A stretch of 8,075 nt of DNA from Sediminibacterium ginsengisoli. GTDB taxonomy: Bacteria; Bacteroidota; Bacteroidia; Chitinophagales; Chitinophagaceae. Position 1 is the stretch's first letter. Every line of letters begins with the position of its first letter. Location of the stretch: positions 1 to 8,075 of the forward strand of contig CALPSK010000030.1 of the NCBI GenBank assembly GCA_943326215.1. Reading direction: 5' to 3'. Positions 1 through 6,879 of this stretch are shown piece after piece. The notes under the pieces were generated by a model. That model did no database searches and was not told the origin of the DNA. It worked only from the letters and a program-made list of their open reading frames with translations. The position numbers and the translations under genes are program-made.

Positions 1-1169
1 ACCACTTCCTTACCCATGGCAATAATTTGCTCACTTGATATATTAGAAAGTCCTTGCTTGCTCACTTCAATCTTACCATATCTTTCAATAGCAGCTGCAT
101 AATCTAAATAGACTGCTTGCTTGGAAGTTCCTACACCAAAACCAGCATCACATCTTTCTTTAGCTGCACGAGAAGCCACATCACGAGGCACTAAGTTTCC
201 AAAAGCAGGGTAGCGACGCTCTAGAAAATAATCTCTATCTGCTTCTGGTATATCATTGGCTTTTCTAGTTTCTCCTAAATTTTTAGGCACCCATATTCTT
301 CCGTCATTTCTTAATGACTCAGACATGAGGGTTAATTTGGATTGATGATCTCCACTTACTGGGATACAAGTAGGGTGAATTTGTGTAAAGCAAGGGTTGG
401 CAAAATAAGCACCTTGCTTATGTGCTTTCCAAGCAGCTGTTACATTCGATCCCATGGCATTGGTTGATAAATAATACACATTACCATATCCACCAGAACA
501 TATTAATACCGCATGTCCAAAATGTTTTTCTAATTCACCTGTAATTAAATTACGGGCAATAATTCCTTTTGCTTTTCCATCAATTTTTACAATGTCTAAC
601 ATTTCATGTCTTGCATGCATGGTTACATTGCCCAGTGCTACTTGACGCTCTAAAGCTTGGTAGGCACCAATTAATAATTGTTGACCGGTTTGACCTGCAG
701 CATAAAAAGTTCTTTGAACTTGCGTACCACCAAAACTACGGTTGCTTAATAACCCACCATATTCACGGGCGAAGGGAACACCCTGTGCCACACATTGATC
801 AATAATATTCGCACTCACTTCTGCTAAGCGGTGGACGTTCGCTTCACGGGCACGGTAGTCACCTCCTTTAATCGTATCATAAAATAATCTGAAAATACTA
901 TCTCCATCGTTCTGATAATTCTTAGCAGCATTAATTCCACCTTGTGCAGCAATACTATGAGCACGACGAGGAGAATCTTGAAAACAAAATGCTTTTACTT
1001 TGTAGCCCAACTCACCCATGGCAGCAGCAGCCGATGCGCCTGCAAGACCAGTACCCACAATAATGACTTCCATTTTTCTTTTGTTGGCAGGGTTTACTAG
1101 TTTACAATGTCCTTTGTAATCGACCCATTTGTCATCTAGTTTTCCGGAAGGTATTTTAGCGTCTAACAT
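1..1169 (-). CDS. sdhA: Succinate dehydrogenase flavoprotein subunit (SdhA), C-terminal part beyond the window
   Basis: Catalytic flavoprotein of complex II: oxidises succinate to fumarate on the inner face of the cytoplasmic membrane, linking the TCA cycle to the quinone pool. The frame is open from an ATG at 1167-1169 to the left edge, giving 389 residues; the family usually has about 580-650, so roughly 60% is present. Seen in the translation: FAD-binding [10 protein letters not shown] (residues 39-48); [14 protein letters not shown], in which His71 matches the histidine that covalently binds FAD in the family; a substrate-side QIHPTCIPV with His265; and PRDVASRA with Arg329 and Arg334, the conserved active-site arginine region. 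The start gives a short N-terminal extension before the Rossmann strand, usual for the Bacillus/Bacteroidetes-type SdhA. It lies 45 bases after sdhC with no obvious promoter between, so co-transcription is likely. An sdhB iron-sulfur gene would be expected next, outside the window. Confidence 0.97.
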   Translation of the reverse strand, partial: MLDAKIPSGKLDDKWVDYKGHCKLVNPANKRKMEVIIVGTGLAGASAAAAMGELGYKVKAFCFQDSPRRAHSIAAQGGINAAKNYQNDGDSIFRLFYDTIKGGDYRAREANVHRLAEVSANIIDQCVAQGVPFAREYGGLLSNRSFGGTQVQRTFYAAGQTGQQLLIGAYQALERQVALGNVTMHARHEMLDIVKIDGKAKGIIARNLITGELEKHFGHAVLICSGGYGNVYYLSTNAMGSNVTAAWKAHKQGAYFANPCFTQIHPTCIPVSGDHQSKLTLMSESLRNDGRIWVPKNLGETRKANDIPEADRDYFLERRYPAFGNLVPRDVASRAAKERCDAGFGVGTSKQAVYLDYAAAIERYGKIEVSKQGLSNISSEQIIAMGKEV

Positions 1170-1214
1170 ATTTAATCTTTTATCTATCGTTTAGAATATA
1201 TTTATTTTGAATTT

Positions 1215-1898
1215 TTAATTTACCCAGTGTAAATAAAAACTAATAGGCATTAAAGCGAATGCTAATGGAATAATAATGGCAAAGCCAAAACCAATGGAGC
1301 TAATCATAGCATGGTATCTTTTATTATGCACTCCAATAGTTTTGAAGGCACTTTGAAAACCATGTGCTAAGTGGTAGCCCAAAGAAATACAAGAAATCAC
1401 ATAAAATAAAACCACCCAAACATTTTGGAAAGTGTCTTGCATGACTGCATATAAATTATGTACTATAAAGCCATTGCCTAAATCCATTTCTGCAACACCT
1501 GTAATTCTTGAAGGGACCCAAAAATGTTTCCAATGTATTACAAAAAACATAAGAAGTATGGTTCCTAAAATGGCCATACTTCTGCTATACCATTTACTAC
1601 CTTTTGCATAATTTACTTCATAGCCTACCTTTCTTTTAGATCTATTTTCTAAGGTTATCATATAGCCTTGAATGATATGTAGAAAAATTCCTAAGAATAA
1701 TCCTATTTCTAAAATTCTTGGCACTATAAAACTTCCCATAAAATGAGCTGCTTTGTTGAACATGACGCCGCCGTCCATTGCCCAAATACAAGCATTTAAT
1801 CCTGCATGCACCACTAAGAATAAGACTAAGAAAATACCCGTGAAAGCCATTACTAATTTTTTTCCCACGGAGGATGTAAACATTTGCTTAAAGGTCAT
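1215..1898 (-). CDS. sdhC: Succinate dehydrogenase cytochrome b558 subunit (SdhC)
   Basis: Membrane anchor of complex II; carries heme b and passes electrons to (mena)quinone. It has 227 residues, the usual size of the single-subunit b558 family found with a two-gene SdhAB in Bacillus, epsilon-proteobacteria and Bacteroidetes. Five hydrophobic segments are visible, at about residues 15-37, 58-80, 107-127, 158-180 and 200-222. Histidines suited to bind two hemes sit in or near four of them: His31 (VVHAG), His74 (FLHIIQGY), His122 or His125 (IHWKHFW) and His176 or His179 (GYHLAHGFQSAF). The spacing resembles the four ligands of Bacillus subtilis SdhC, so a diheme, menaquinone-linked enzyme is inferred. 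The first ATG is used; Met6 is a possible but less likely start. First gene of the sdhC-sdhA(-sdhB) operon. Confidence 0.95.
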   Translation of the reverse strand: MTFKQMFTSSVGKKLVMAFTGIFLVLFLVVHAGLNACIWAMDGGVMFNKAAHFMGSFIVPRILEIGLFLGIFLHIIQGYMITLENRSKRKVGYEVNYAKGSKWYSRSMAILGTILLMFFVIHWKHFWVPSRITGVAEMDLGNGFIVHNLYAVMQDTFQNVWVVLFYVISCISLGYHLAHGFQSAFKTIGVHNKRYHAMISSIGFGFAIIIPLAFALMPISFYLHWVN

Positions 1899-1922
1899 AA
1901 TAAGATGTATTTTAAATCGACG

Positions 1923-1930
1923 TAAAGTTA
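1923..1930 (-). promoter_or_regulatory. Putative Bacteroidetes-type -7 box for the sdh operon
   Basis: On the minus strand these bases read TAACTTTA, one mismatch from the Bacteroidetes sigma -7 consensus TAnnTTTG. The box ends 24 bases before the sdhC ATG, predicting a leader of about 20 bases. I found no clear TTG at the -33 position, so the call rests on the -7 element and its location. Confidence 0.45.
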
Positions 1931-2049
1931 AGTATGAATTGCGAGCTTAGAATAATTCGTTGCATGATTTTTCCTGGATTTTATAAATTATTAAAACAAG
2001 TCCTTCAAAAAGCCCCCTTTAGATAAGTTATTCACCACTTGTATAAAAA

Positions 2050-2081
2050 TTGAGCCGTGAACATATATTGACTTAATTTTA
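2050..2081 (+). promoter_or_regulatory. Putative promoter of the ABC permease gene
   Basis: TAATTTTA at 2074-2081 is one mismatch from TAnnTTTG, and a TTG at 2050-2052 lies 21 bases upstream as a possible -33 element. The box ends only 4 bases before the ATG at 2086, so transcription would start at or next to the start codon (a leaderless or nearly leaderless mRNA). AT-richness makes chance matches possible. Confidence 0.4.
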
Positions 2082-2085
2082 TACC

Positions 2086-3333
2086 ATGATTAAAGTGTTA
2101 ACCATACTTTGGAATAGCTTCAAGATGGCCATTGGGGAGTTAAAAGCCAATAAGCTAAGAACCTTTCTTTCTCTATTTGGTATCACCATTGGTATCTTTT
2201 GTATTATTGGGGTTTTGGCTACTATTGATAGTTTACAATCAAAAATTAAAAGCGATTTATCCAGTTTTGGAAATAACTCGGTCTATATCGATAAATGGGA
2301 TTATTCTGGAGGCCCTGAATACCCTTGGTGGAAATTTGTTAAGCGACCAAGTATGAAAATGGAGGAGATGGACTTCGTTAAAAAGAAGAGTACGCTGGCT
2401 TCCAATATGGCTTTTGTGATGCAAACCCAAGAGTCTTTTTCTTATGAGGATAATATATTAAAAGGTGTTAATATTTATGGAATTACACCTGAATATAAAA
2501 ACATACAATCTTTTAATATTGGCTATGGTAGGTTTTTAAGTGAGTCAGATTTTACGCGCGGAGTGCCTTATGTAGTTATAGGATATAAAGTAGCAGAGGA
2601 ATTATACGGCAAAGCAGATAAGGGAGTAGGTAAAACTATAACCTATAAAGGTCGCAAGCTTTTAGTTATAGGCGTTATTGAAAAACAAGGTTCTGCCATT
2701 ATTAATGGCTATGATTATGATAAGAGTACTATTGTTACACATAATTATATGGCATCGGTATATAATCCAGATAATTTAGGACCCGTAATTATGGTACAAC
2801 CTAAACCAGGCATTACTTCCAAGGCTTTGCAGGAAGAATTAATAGGTATTATGCGTCAAATTAGAAAACTAAGTCCAACAGAGGATGATAATTTCACTTG
2901 TAATGATGTGGCTCAATTTAAAGACCAAGTGGAAAGTGTATTTGGTGCTGTGAATCAAGGTGGATGGGCCATTGCAGGCCTTTCTTTAATTGTAGGTGCC
3001 TTTGGTGTGGCTAATATTATGTTCGTTACAGTGAGAGAAAGAACCAGTCAAATTGGGCTAAAAAAAGCCATTGGCGCCAAAAGTTCTTCTATTCTATATG
3101 AGTTTTTATTAGAGAGTGCTTTTTTATGTATTATAGGCGGCTTGGTAGGATTATTATTAGTTTGGTTACTCACTTTAGCGCTTAGTACAGTGCTTCCATT
3201 TGCTATTACTATCGCACCTAGTATTATTTTTCTAGCCTTTAGTATCTGTATTATTTTAGGGGTGGTTTCAGGAATTATTCCTGCCTCCATTGCAGCTAAA
3301 ATGAATCCTGTAGAAGCTATTAGAACAAAGTAA
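2086..3333 (+). CDS. MacB/FtsX-type ABC transporter permease
   Basis: Inner-membrane permease of the MacB/LolC/FtsX class (415 residues, normal length). Such proteins usually couple cytoplasmic ATP hydrolysis to mechanical work on a periplasmic substrate or partner (efflux, lipoprotein release or cell-wall control); the substrate cannot be read from this sequence. Seen: one N-terminal membrane helix (about 27-47); a large periplasmic MacB-type core domain (about 48-290) with GYGRF (146-150), VVIG (163-166) and LLVIGV (192-197); and three C-terminal helices (about 294-317, 339-363, 373-399). Between helices 2 and 3 lies QIGLKKAIGAK (322-332), the cytoplasmic coupling motif that contacts the ATPase. 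The protein ends in MNPVEAIRTK, a common MacB-family tail. A Trp/Tyr-rich stretch near residues 70-84 begins the periplasmic part. No ATPase gene is adjacent; the ABC-F gene downstream is not a transport ATPase, so the partner must be encoded elsewhere. Confidence 0.9.
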   Translation: MIKVLTILWNSFKMAIGELKANKLRTFLSLFGITIGIFCIIGVLATIDSLQSKIKSDLSSFGNNSVYIDKWDYSGGPEYPWWKFVKRPSMKMEEMDFVKKKSTLASNMAFVMQTQESFSYEDNILKGVNIYGITPEYKNIQSFNIGYGRFLSESDFTRGVPYVVIGYKVAEELYGKADKGVGKTITYKGRKLLVIGVIEKQGSAIINGYDYDKSTIVTHNYMASVYNPDNLGPVIMVQPKPGITSKALQEELIGIMRQIRKLSPTEDDNFTCNDVAQFKDQVESVFGAVNQGGWAIAGLSLIVGAFGVANIMFVTVRERTSQIGLKKAIGAKSSSILYEFLLESAFLCIIGGLVGLLLVWLLTLALSTVLPFAITIAPSIIFLAFSICIILGVVSGIIPASIAAKMNPVEAIRTK

Positions 3334-3354
3334 AATTCGTATTTTTTTAAGCTT

Positions 3355-3362
3355 TATCTTCG
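3355..3362 (+). promoter_or_regulatory. Weak -7-like box before tsaD
   Basis: TATCTTCG is one mismatch from TAnnTTTG and ends 4 bases before the GTG start of tsaD, the same spacing as at the permease and ftsY. tsaD starts only 33 bases after the permease stop, so read-through from the permease promoter is an equally good explanation for its expression. Confidence 0.25.
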
Positions 3363-3366
3363 TGGG

Positions 3367-4389
3367 GTGAATACAAAACCCATTACAATATTAGCTATAG
3401 AGTCTTCCTGCGATGAAACCGCAGCCTCCGTTATTGTGAATGGAAAAATCCTTTCCAATTTTATTGCCAATCAAACCGTGCATGAAAAATTTGGCGGAGT
3501 AGTGCCCGAACTAGCCAGCAGAGCACATATGGAAAATATTGTGCCCGTGGTGGATGCTGCCTTAAAAAAAGCCTTTCCAGAAAATACGCCTACCGAAAGT
3601 TTAGAAAAATTGGACGCCATTGCTTTTACGCAAGCCCCTGGTTTAATTGGTAGTTTATTAGTGGGCGCGCAATTTGCAAAATCATTAGCCTTAGCATTAA
3701 ATAAACCTTTAATTGCAGTGCATCATATGCAAGCACATGTGCTAGCGAATTTAATAGATGATCCCAAACCGAGCTTTCCTTTTTTATGTTTAACGGTGAG
3801 TGGAGGACATACACAAATTGTAAGGTGTAATAGTGCGGCTGAAATGATTATACTGGGTGAAACCATTGATGATGCTGTAGGAGAAGCCTTTGATAAAATT
3901 TCAAAATTATTAGGACTGGCTTATCCTGGTGGCCCATTATTAGATAAACTAGCACAGCAGGGGAATCCCAAAGCCTTTGTTTTTGCAAAACCACAAGTGC
4001 CGAATTTAGATTATTCATTTAGTGGATTAAAAACAAGTGTTTTATATTTTTTACAAAAACAATCGCCTGAATTTATTCAAGAAAACTTGAATGATTTATG
4101 TGCCTCTGTTCAATACACTATTGTGGAAATTTTATTGAAACAACTTAAAAAGGCCATTCAAGAAACCGGCATACAAGAATTTTGTATTGCAGGGGGTGTG
4201 AGTGCCAATTCAGGTCTTCGAAATGGGGTAGCAGATCTTGCCCAAAAAACAAAGTCAACGGTATTTTTACCTGCCTTTGAATACTGTACCGACAATGCCG
4301 CTATGATTGCCATGGCTGCCCATTTTAAGTATCTAGAAGGGGCTTTTGAAAGTTTAGCCGTCACCGCCTCTGCAAGATCGAATTGGTAA
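3367..4389 (+). CDS. tsaD: tRNA N6-threonylcarbamoyladenosine transferase TsaD
   Basis: Transfers the threonylcarbamoyl group from threonylcarbamoyl-AMP (made by TsaC/TsaB-class enzymes) to adenosine 37 of tRNAs that read ANN codons; acts in the cytoplasm with TsaB and TsaE. The 340 residues match the usual length of about 335-345. Seen: N-terminal IESSCDETAAS (residues 11-21) of the ASKHA/Kae1 fold; the metal-binding HxxxH as His120 and His124 in HHMQAHVLA; SGGHTQI (145-151); the GDD-like VGEAFDKISKLLGL region; FSGLKTS; GGVSANSGLR near the nucleotide site; and CTDNAAMIA with Asp309, the third metal ligand. The start is GTG: no in-frame ATG lies between the permease stop and the IESSCDET motif, and this codon gives the expected short N-terminus. 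It follows the permease by 33 bases and may be co-transcribed with it. No other t6A genes are in view. Confidence 0.97.
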   Translation: MNTKPITILAIESSCDETAASVIVNGKILSNFIANQTVHEKFGGVVPELASRAHMENIVPVVDAALKKAFPENTPTESLEKLDAIAFTQAPGLIGSLLVGAQFAKSLALALNKPLIAVHHMQAHVLANLIDDPKPSFPFLCLTVSGGHTQIVRCNSAAEMIILGETIDDAVGEAFDKISKLLGLAYPGGPLLDKLAQQGNPKAFVFAKPQVPNLDYSFSGLKTSVLYFLQKQSPEFIQENLNDLCASVQYTIVEILLKQLKKAIQETGIQEFCIAGGVSANSGLRNGVADLAQKTKSTVFLPAFEYCTDNAAMIAMAAHFKYLEGAFESLAVTASARSNW

Positions 4390-4409
4390 ATTAAAAAGGA
4401 TTAACTTTG
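4383..4409 (+). promoter_or_regulatory. Bacteroidetes-type promoter of the ABC-F gene
   Basis: A perfect TAnnTTTG box (TAACTTTG, 4402-4409) is preceded by TTG at 4383-4385, 16 bases upstream, close to the usual -33/-7 spacing. The box ends 22 bases before the ATG at 4432, predicting a leader of about 18 bases. The -33 element overlaps the last codons of tsaD. One of the two best promoter matches in the window. Confidence 0.6.
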
Positions 4410-4431
4410 CAGCCTCAAAAATAGTTTAGCA

Positions 4432-6057
4432 ATGATTAGTGCAAGAAACGTCACTTTGGCCTACGGTAAAAGGGTTTTATTCGATGAAGTAAATATTAGC
4501 TTCACGAAAGGTAACTGTTATGGTATCATTGGTGCCAATGGTGCTGGTAAGTCTACATTTTTAAAAATATTAAGTGGGGAAATTGAACCCAATAAAGGAA
4601 CGGTTGAAATAACGCCAGGAGAACGTATGGCGGTATTAAAACAAAATCAATTTGAGTTTGATGAACAAACTGTATTGAGTACGGTGATGCAGGGGCACAA
4701 GCGTATGTGGGAAGTCATGCATGCCAAAGATGCTTTGTATGCTAAAGAAGATTTTACAGAAGAAGATGGTATTAAAGCAGGGGAGATGGAAGCAGAGTTT
4801 GGTGAGATGGGTGGCTATGAAGCAGAAAGTAATGCAGCAAGTTTATTAAGTGACTTAGGCGTGAAAGAAGCAATGCACCAAGACTTAATGAAAGACATTC
4901 CTAGTAATTTTAAACTTCGAGTTTTATTAGCACAATCGCTATTCGGTAATCCAGATATTTTATTATTAGATGAGCCTACCAACGGATTAGATATTGAAAC
5001 TATTGGATGGTTAGAGAATTTCTTAGCCGATTATCAAAATATTGTACTAGTGGTTAGTCACGATCGTCACTTCTTAGATACAGTGTGCACGCACGTTTCA
5101 GATGTTGACCGTTCTAAAATAAAAACATTTACAGGTAACTATTCTTTCTGGTACGAGTCGTCTCAATTAATGGCGCGTCAAATGTCTGATAAGAATAAAA
5201 AGAATGAAGACAAGCGTGCTGCCTTATTAGATTTCATTGCGCGTTTCTCTGCCAATGCAAGTAAGAGTAAACAAGCTACTTCTCGTAAGAAGGCTTTAGA
5301 AAAATTAACCATTGAAGAAATTGAACCATCTAACAGAAAATATCCAGGTATTATTTTTCAACCACTACGTGAAGTGGGCAATCAAATTTTGAATGTAGAG
5401 AAATTGAAAAAAGAAGTAGATGGTCGTATATTATTTAAAGATGTTTCTTTTTCTGTAAGCAAAAACGATAAGATTGCTTTTTTAAGTAGAGACCCTTTAG
5501 CCATTACTTATTTTTTCGATATTATTAATAACAATGGTAAGGCCGATGGTGGTACTTATGAGTGGGGAACCACCATTACGAGCGCTTATTTACCTATGGA
5601 GCATAATAGCTTTTTTAATGAAGCCTATACTTTAATGGATTGGTTAAGACAATATGTACCTACCCATGTAACAGACGCCGATGAGCCCTTTATTAGAGGC
5701 TTTTTAGGCAAGATGTTATTTAGTGGAGATGATGTATCCAAAAAGACCAATGTCTTAAGCGGGGGAGAAAAAGTACGTTGTATGGTAAGTAAGATGATGC
5801 TTCAAAACCCCAATGTGGTTATTTTGGATCAGCCTACTAACCACTTAGACCTTGAAAGTATCCAAAGCTTCAACGAGGGCTGTCAAAACTACCCAGGTGT
5901 GGTGCTAATTACCTCTCATGACCATACTTTCATGCAAACAGTGGCCAATAGAGTTATAGAATTAACCCCTAAAGGCATCATTGATAGATTGATGACTTTT
6001 GATGAATATATGGAAGATAAAAGGGTGCAAGAATTAAGGGCAGAAATGTATGCCTAA
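4432..6057 (+). CDS. YbiT-like ABC-F translation ATPase with degenerate second ATPase domain
   Basis: Soluble ABC-F protein (541 residues; E. coli YbiT is about 530). ABC-F proteins bind the ribosomal E site and adjust the peptidyl-tRNA; they do not transport. Domain 1 has an intact Walker A, GANGAGKST (34-42), Walker B with catalytic Glu181 (LLLDEPTNGLD) and switch His210 (VVSHDRHF). The inter-domain linker has FSANASKSKQATSRKKA (272-288), very like the YbiT P-site-tRNA-facing linker. Domain 2 is unusual: where a Walker A should be it reads SRDPLAITY (352-360), with no Gly-rich loop or Lys; its Walker B is ILDQPTNHLD, with Gln467 for the catalytic Glu; yet its signature LSGGE (442-446) and switch His496 remain. 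Domain 1's signature position reads IPSNFKLR (156-163) instead of LSGGQ. Hence one complete ATP site and one dead site. The overall sequence supports YbiT kinship strongly; the precise cellular role is unknown. It has its own promoter just inside the tsaD end. Confidence 0.93.
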   Translation: MISARNVTLAYGKRVLFDEVNISFTKGNCYGIIGANGAGKSTFLKILSGEIEPNKGTVEITPGERMAVLKQNQFEFDEQTVLSTVMQGHKRMWEVMHAKDALYAKEDFTEEDGIKAGEMEAEFGEMGGYEAESNAASLLSDLGVKEAMHQDLMKDIPSNFKLRVLLAQSLFGNPDILLLDEPTNGLDIETIGWLENFLADYQNIVLVVSHDRHFLDTVCTHVSDVDRSKIKTFTGNYSFWYESSQLMARQMSDKNKKNEDKRAALLDFIARFSANASKSKQATSRKKALEKLTIEEIEPSNRKYPGIIFQPLREVGNQILNVEKLKKEVDGRILFKDVSFSVSKNDKIAFLSRDPLAITYFFDIINNNGKADGGTYEWGTTITSAYLPMEHNSFFNEAYTLMDWLRQYVPTHVTDADEPFIRGFLGKMLFSGDDVSKKTNVLSGGEKVRCMVSKMMLQNPNVVILDQPTNHLDLESIQSFNEGCQNYPGVVLITSHDHTFMQTVANRVIELTPKGIIDRLMTFDEYMEDKRVQELRAEMYA

Positions 6058-6173
6058 GGCTTCCCAAACGCCTTATAGCTTCATGAAAACCAACATTTTA
6101 GCCTTTTTTGGGTTTTAATGGCCTAATTTTCAAAAAAACACTAAAATAAATGGGACTGTAAAGGTTATTTACT
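6058..6173. other. Intergenic region between ABC-F gene and rpmB
   Basis: Together with the rpmB promoter and leader this gap is 147 bases. I see no gene. Two weak stem candidates occur: TAAGGC (6055-6060, over the stop codon) with GCCTTA (6070-6075), which has no T-run after it; and AAAACC (6086-6091) with GGTTTT (6111-6116), with the T-run (6104-6109) inside the loop. Neither is a convincing intrinsic terminator, but one may end the ABC-F transcript. Confidence 0.4.
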
Positions 6174-6181
6174 TACCTTTG
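6174..6181 (+). promoter_or_regulatory. Promoter -7 box of the rpmB-rpmG-DUF4295 operon
   Basis: TACCTTTG matches the Bacteroidetes -7 consensus TAnnTTTG exactly. It ends 23 bases before the rpmB ATG, predicting a leader of about 18-20 bases. No exact TTG stands at the -33 position; the nearest partial matches are near 6150-6158. Confidence 0.55.
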
Positions 6182-6204
6182 CCGTCCGTAAAAAATAATT
6201 TCTC

Positions 6205-6441
6205 ATGGCTAGAGTATGTCAATTAACTGGAAAGAAGCCGATGTCTGGAAATAGTGTTTCACACTCCAACATCAAGACAAAGCGTCGTTTCCTTCCAAAT
6301 TTGCAAAAGAAGCGTTTCTACTTCATAGAAGAAGATCGCTGGATTACCATCAAAGTATCAACTGATGCTATCAGAACCATTAATAAGAATGGTTTAGCTT
6401 CTGTTGTTAAAGATCTTAGAGCACAAGGCGAAAAGATTTAA
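6205..6441 (+). CDS. rpmB: Large-subunit ribosomal protein bL28
   Basis: Structural protein of the 50S subunit, 78 residues, normal length. The L28 hallmark is clear: [18 protein letters not shown] at the N-terminus, followed by [15 protein letters not shown] and the C-terminal [16 protein letters not shown] region. Only one cysteine (Cys5) remains of the zinc-ribbon positions, so this is a zinc-free (C-minus) version. First gene of a three-gene ribosomal operon with its own promoter box 23 bases upstream; rpmG follows after 35 bases. No Shine-Dalgarno sequence precedes the ATG, as is normal in Bacteroidetes. Confidence 0.97.
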   Translation: MARVCQLTGKKPMSGNSVSHSNIKTKRRFLPNLQKKRFYFIEEDRWITIKVSTDAIRTINKNGLASVVKDLRAQGEKI

Positions 6442-6476
6442 TTAACCCAATTAAGTATAACTTATAATATACCATC

Positions 6477-6659
6477 ATGGCAAGGAAAGGAAATAGAGTT
6501 CAAGTAATATTAGAGTGCACAGAGCACAAGACTACTGGTTTACCAGGAACTAGTCGCTATATTACTACAAAGAACAAGAAGAATACTCCAGATCGTTTGG
6601 AGTTCAAAAAGTATAACTCAATTTTGAAAAAAGTAACGTTACATAAAGAAATTAAATAG
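6477..6659 (+). CDS. rpmG: Large-subunit ribosomal protein bL33
   Basis: 50S protein near the E site, 60 residues, normal for the Bacteroidetes form. Seen: [18 protein letters not shown], then [18 protein letters not shown], and the typical ending [18 protein letters not shown]. Only Cys14 is present; the CxxC pairs of zinc-binding L33 are absent, so it is a C-minus form like the L28 upstream. The 35-base gap from rpmB is AT-rich with no clear promoter. Only two bases separate its stop from the next ATG, so rpmG and the DUF4295 gene are almost certainly translated from one mRNA. Confidence 0.97.
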   Translation: MARKGNRVQVILECTEHKTTGLPGTSRYITTKNKKNTPDRLEFKKYNSILKKVTLHKEIK

Positions 6660-6661
6660 TC

Positions 6662-6832
6662 ATGGCAAAATCAGCATCTAAAAACGCGAAAGTAAAGGAT
6701 CTTAAGGCTTCAGCTGAAGCAAAAAACTGGACTAAAGTAATTAAAGCTATCCGTAGCCCTAAAACAGGCGCGTATACTTTTAAAGAGAATATCGTTCACA
6801 AAGACCTTGTAAAGGAATTCTTAGCTAAATAG
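6662..6832 (+). CDS. DUF4295 family small basic protein, probable lineage-specific ribosomal protein
   Basis: A 56-residue, lysine-rich protein beginning MAKSASKNAKVKDLKA and ending VKEFLAK. The core KVIKAIRSPKTGAYTFKENIV (about residues 25-45) is the signature I recognise as DUF4295, a family known to me only from Bacteroidetes and nearly always just after rpmG. The ATG lies two bases after the rpmG stop, showing translational linkage, and a strong terminator follows, so it is the last gene of the L28-L33 operon. Small size, strong positive charge and operon partners all point to a ribosome component. I recall that the Flavobacterium johnsoniae ribosome structure revealed an extra large-subunit protein called bL38, which I believe corresponds to this family, but I could not confirm that here. 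Compared with remembered relatives, the first 20 residues are more divergent than the core. Confidence 0.9.
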   Translation: MAKSASKNAKVKDLKASAEAKNWTKVIKAIRSPKTGAYTFKENIVHKDLVKEFLAK

Positions 6833-6841
6833 TTTCAAACT

Positions 6842-6860
6842 ATTACTGCAAAGTAATTTT
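6842..6860 (+). terminator. Short hairpin with GCAA tetraloop, possible weak first terminator
   Basis: ATTACT (6842-6847) and AGTAAT (6852-6857) form a perfect 6-base-pair stem closed by the GNRA-type loop GCAA and followed by T-rich sequence (6857-6860). It begins 10 bases after the DUF4295 stop. The stem is AT-rich, so by itself it would end transcription poorly; it may protect the mRNA 3' end or act with the stronger hairpin downstream. Confidence 0.35.
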
Positions 6861-6879
6861 ACTACGCAAAAAACATTTT

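Larger units (their letters stand above)
1899..2085. other. Divergent intergenic region, sdhC / ABC permease
   Basis: 187 AT-rich bases separate two divergent genes and should contain both promoters. A candidate -7 box lies near each end (minus strand 1923-1930, plus strand 2074-2081). The middle has a C-run (AGCCCCCTTT near 2011-2020) and a distant 6-base inverted repeat, ACAAGT (1996-2001) and ACTTGT (2037-2042), too short and too far apart to call an operator. I see no coding frame, RNA gene or riboswitch. Confidence 0.6.

Noticed and set aside
569..805. 78-codon open frame on the plus strand
   Set aside because: It lies wholly inside sdhA on the other strand; the sdhA translation carries conserved flavoprotein motifs and this one resembles nothing.
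1753..1950. 65-codon open frame on the plus strand across the sdhC start
   Set aside because: Antisense to the conserved N-terminus of SdhC; its tail occupies the sdh promoter region. No recognisable protein features.
1996..2042. Inverted repeat ACAAGT ... ACTTGT in the divergent region, considered as an operator
   Set aside because: Only 6 bases per arm with a 35-base spacer in AT-rich DNA; expected by chance.
3048..3290. 80-codon open frame on the minus strand
   Set aside because: Antisense shadow of the permease's C-terminal membrane helices and coupling motif.
3626..3814. 62-codon open frame on the minus strand
   Set aside because: Antisense shadow of tsaD across the metal-binding HxxxH region.
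4158..4364. 68-codon open frame on the minus strand
   Set aside because: Antisense shadow of the tsaD C-terminus (GGVSANSG and CTDNAAMIA region).
5473..5515. Loss of the second Walker A in the ABC-F gene as a frameshift or pseudogene sign
   Set aside because: The frame is open and similar to YbiT on both sides (GTYEWG, LSGGEK, PTNHLD) with the same spacing, so it is substitution, not a frameshift.
2086..6057. Permease and downstream ABC-F gene as a transporter pair
   Set aside because: The ATPase has the two-domain ABC-F layout and YbiT-type tRNA-facing linker with no membrane partner role, and tsaD plus a separate promoter lie between them.
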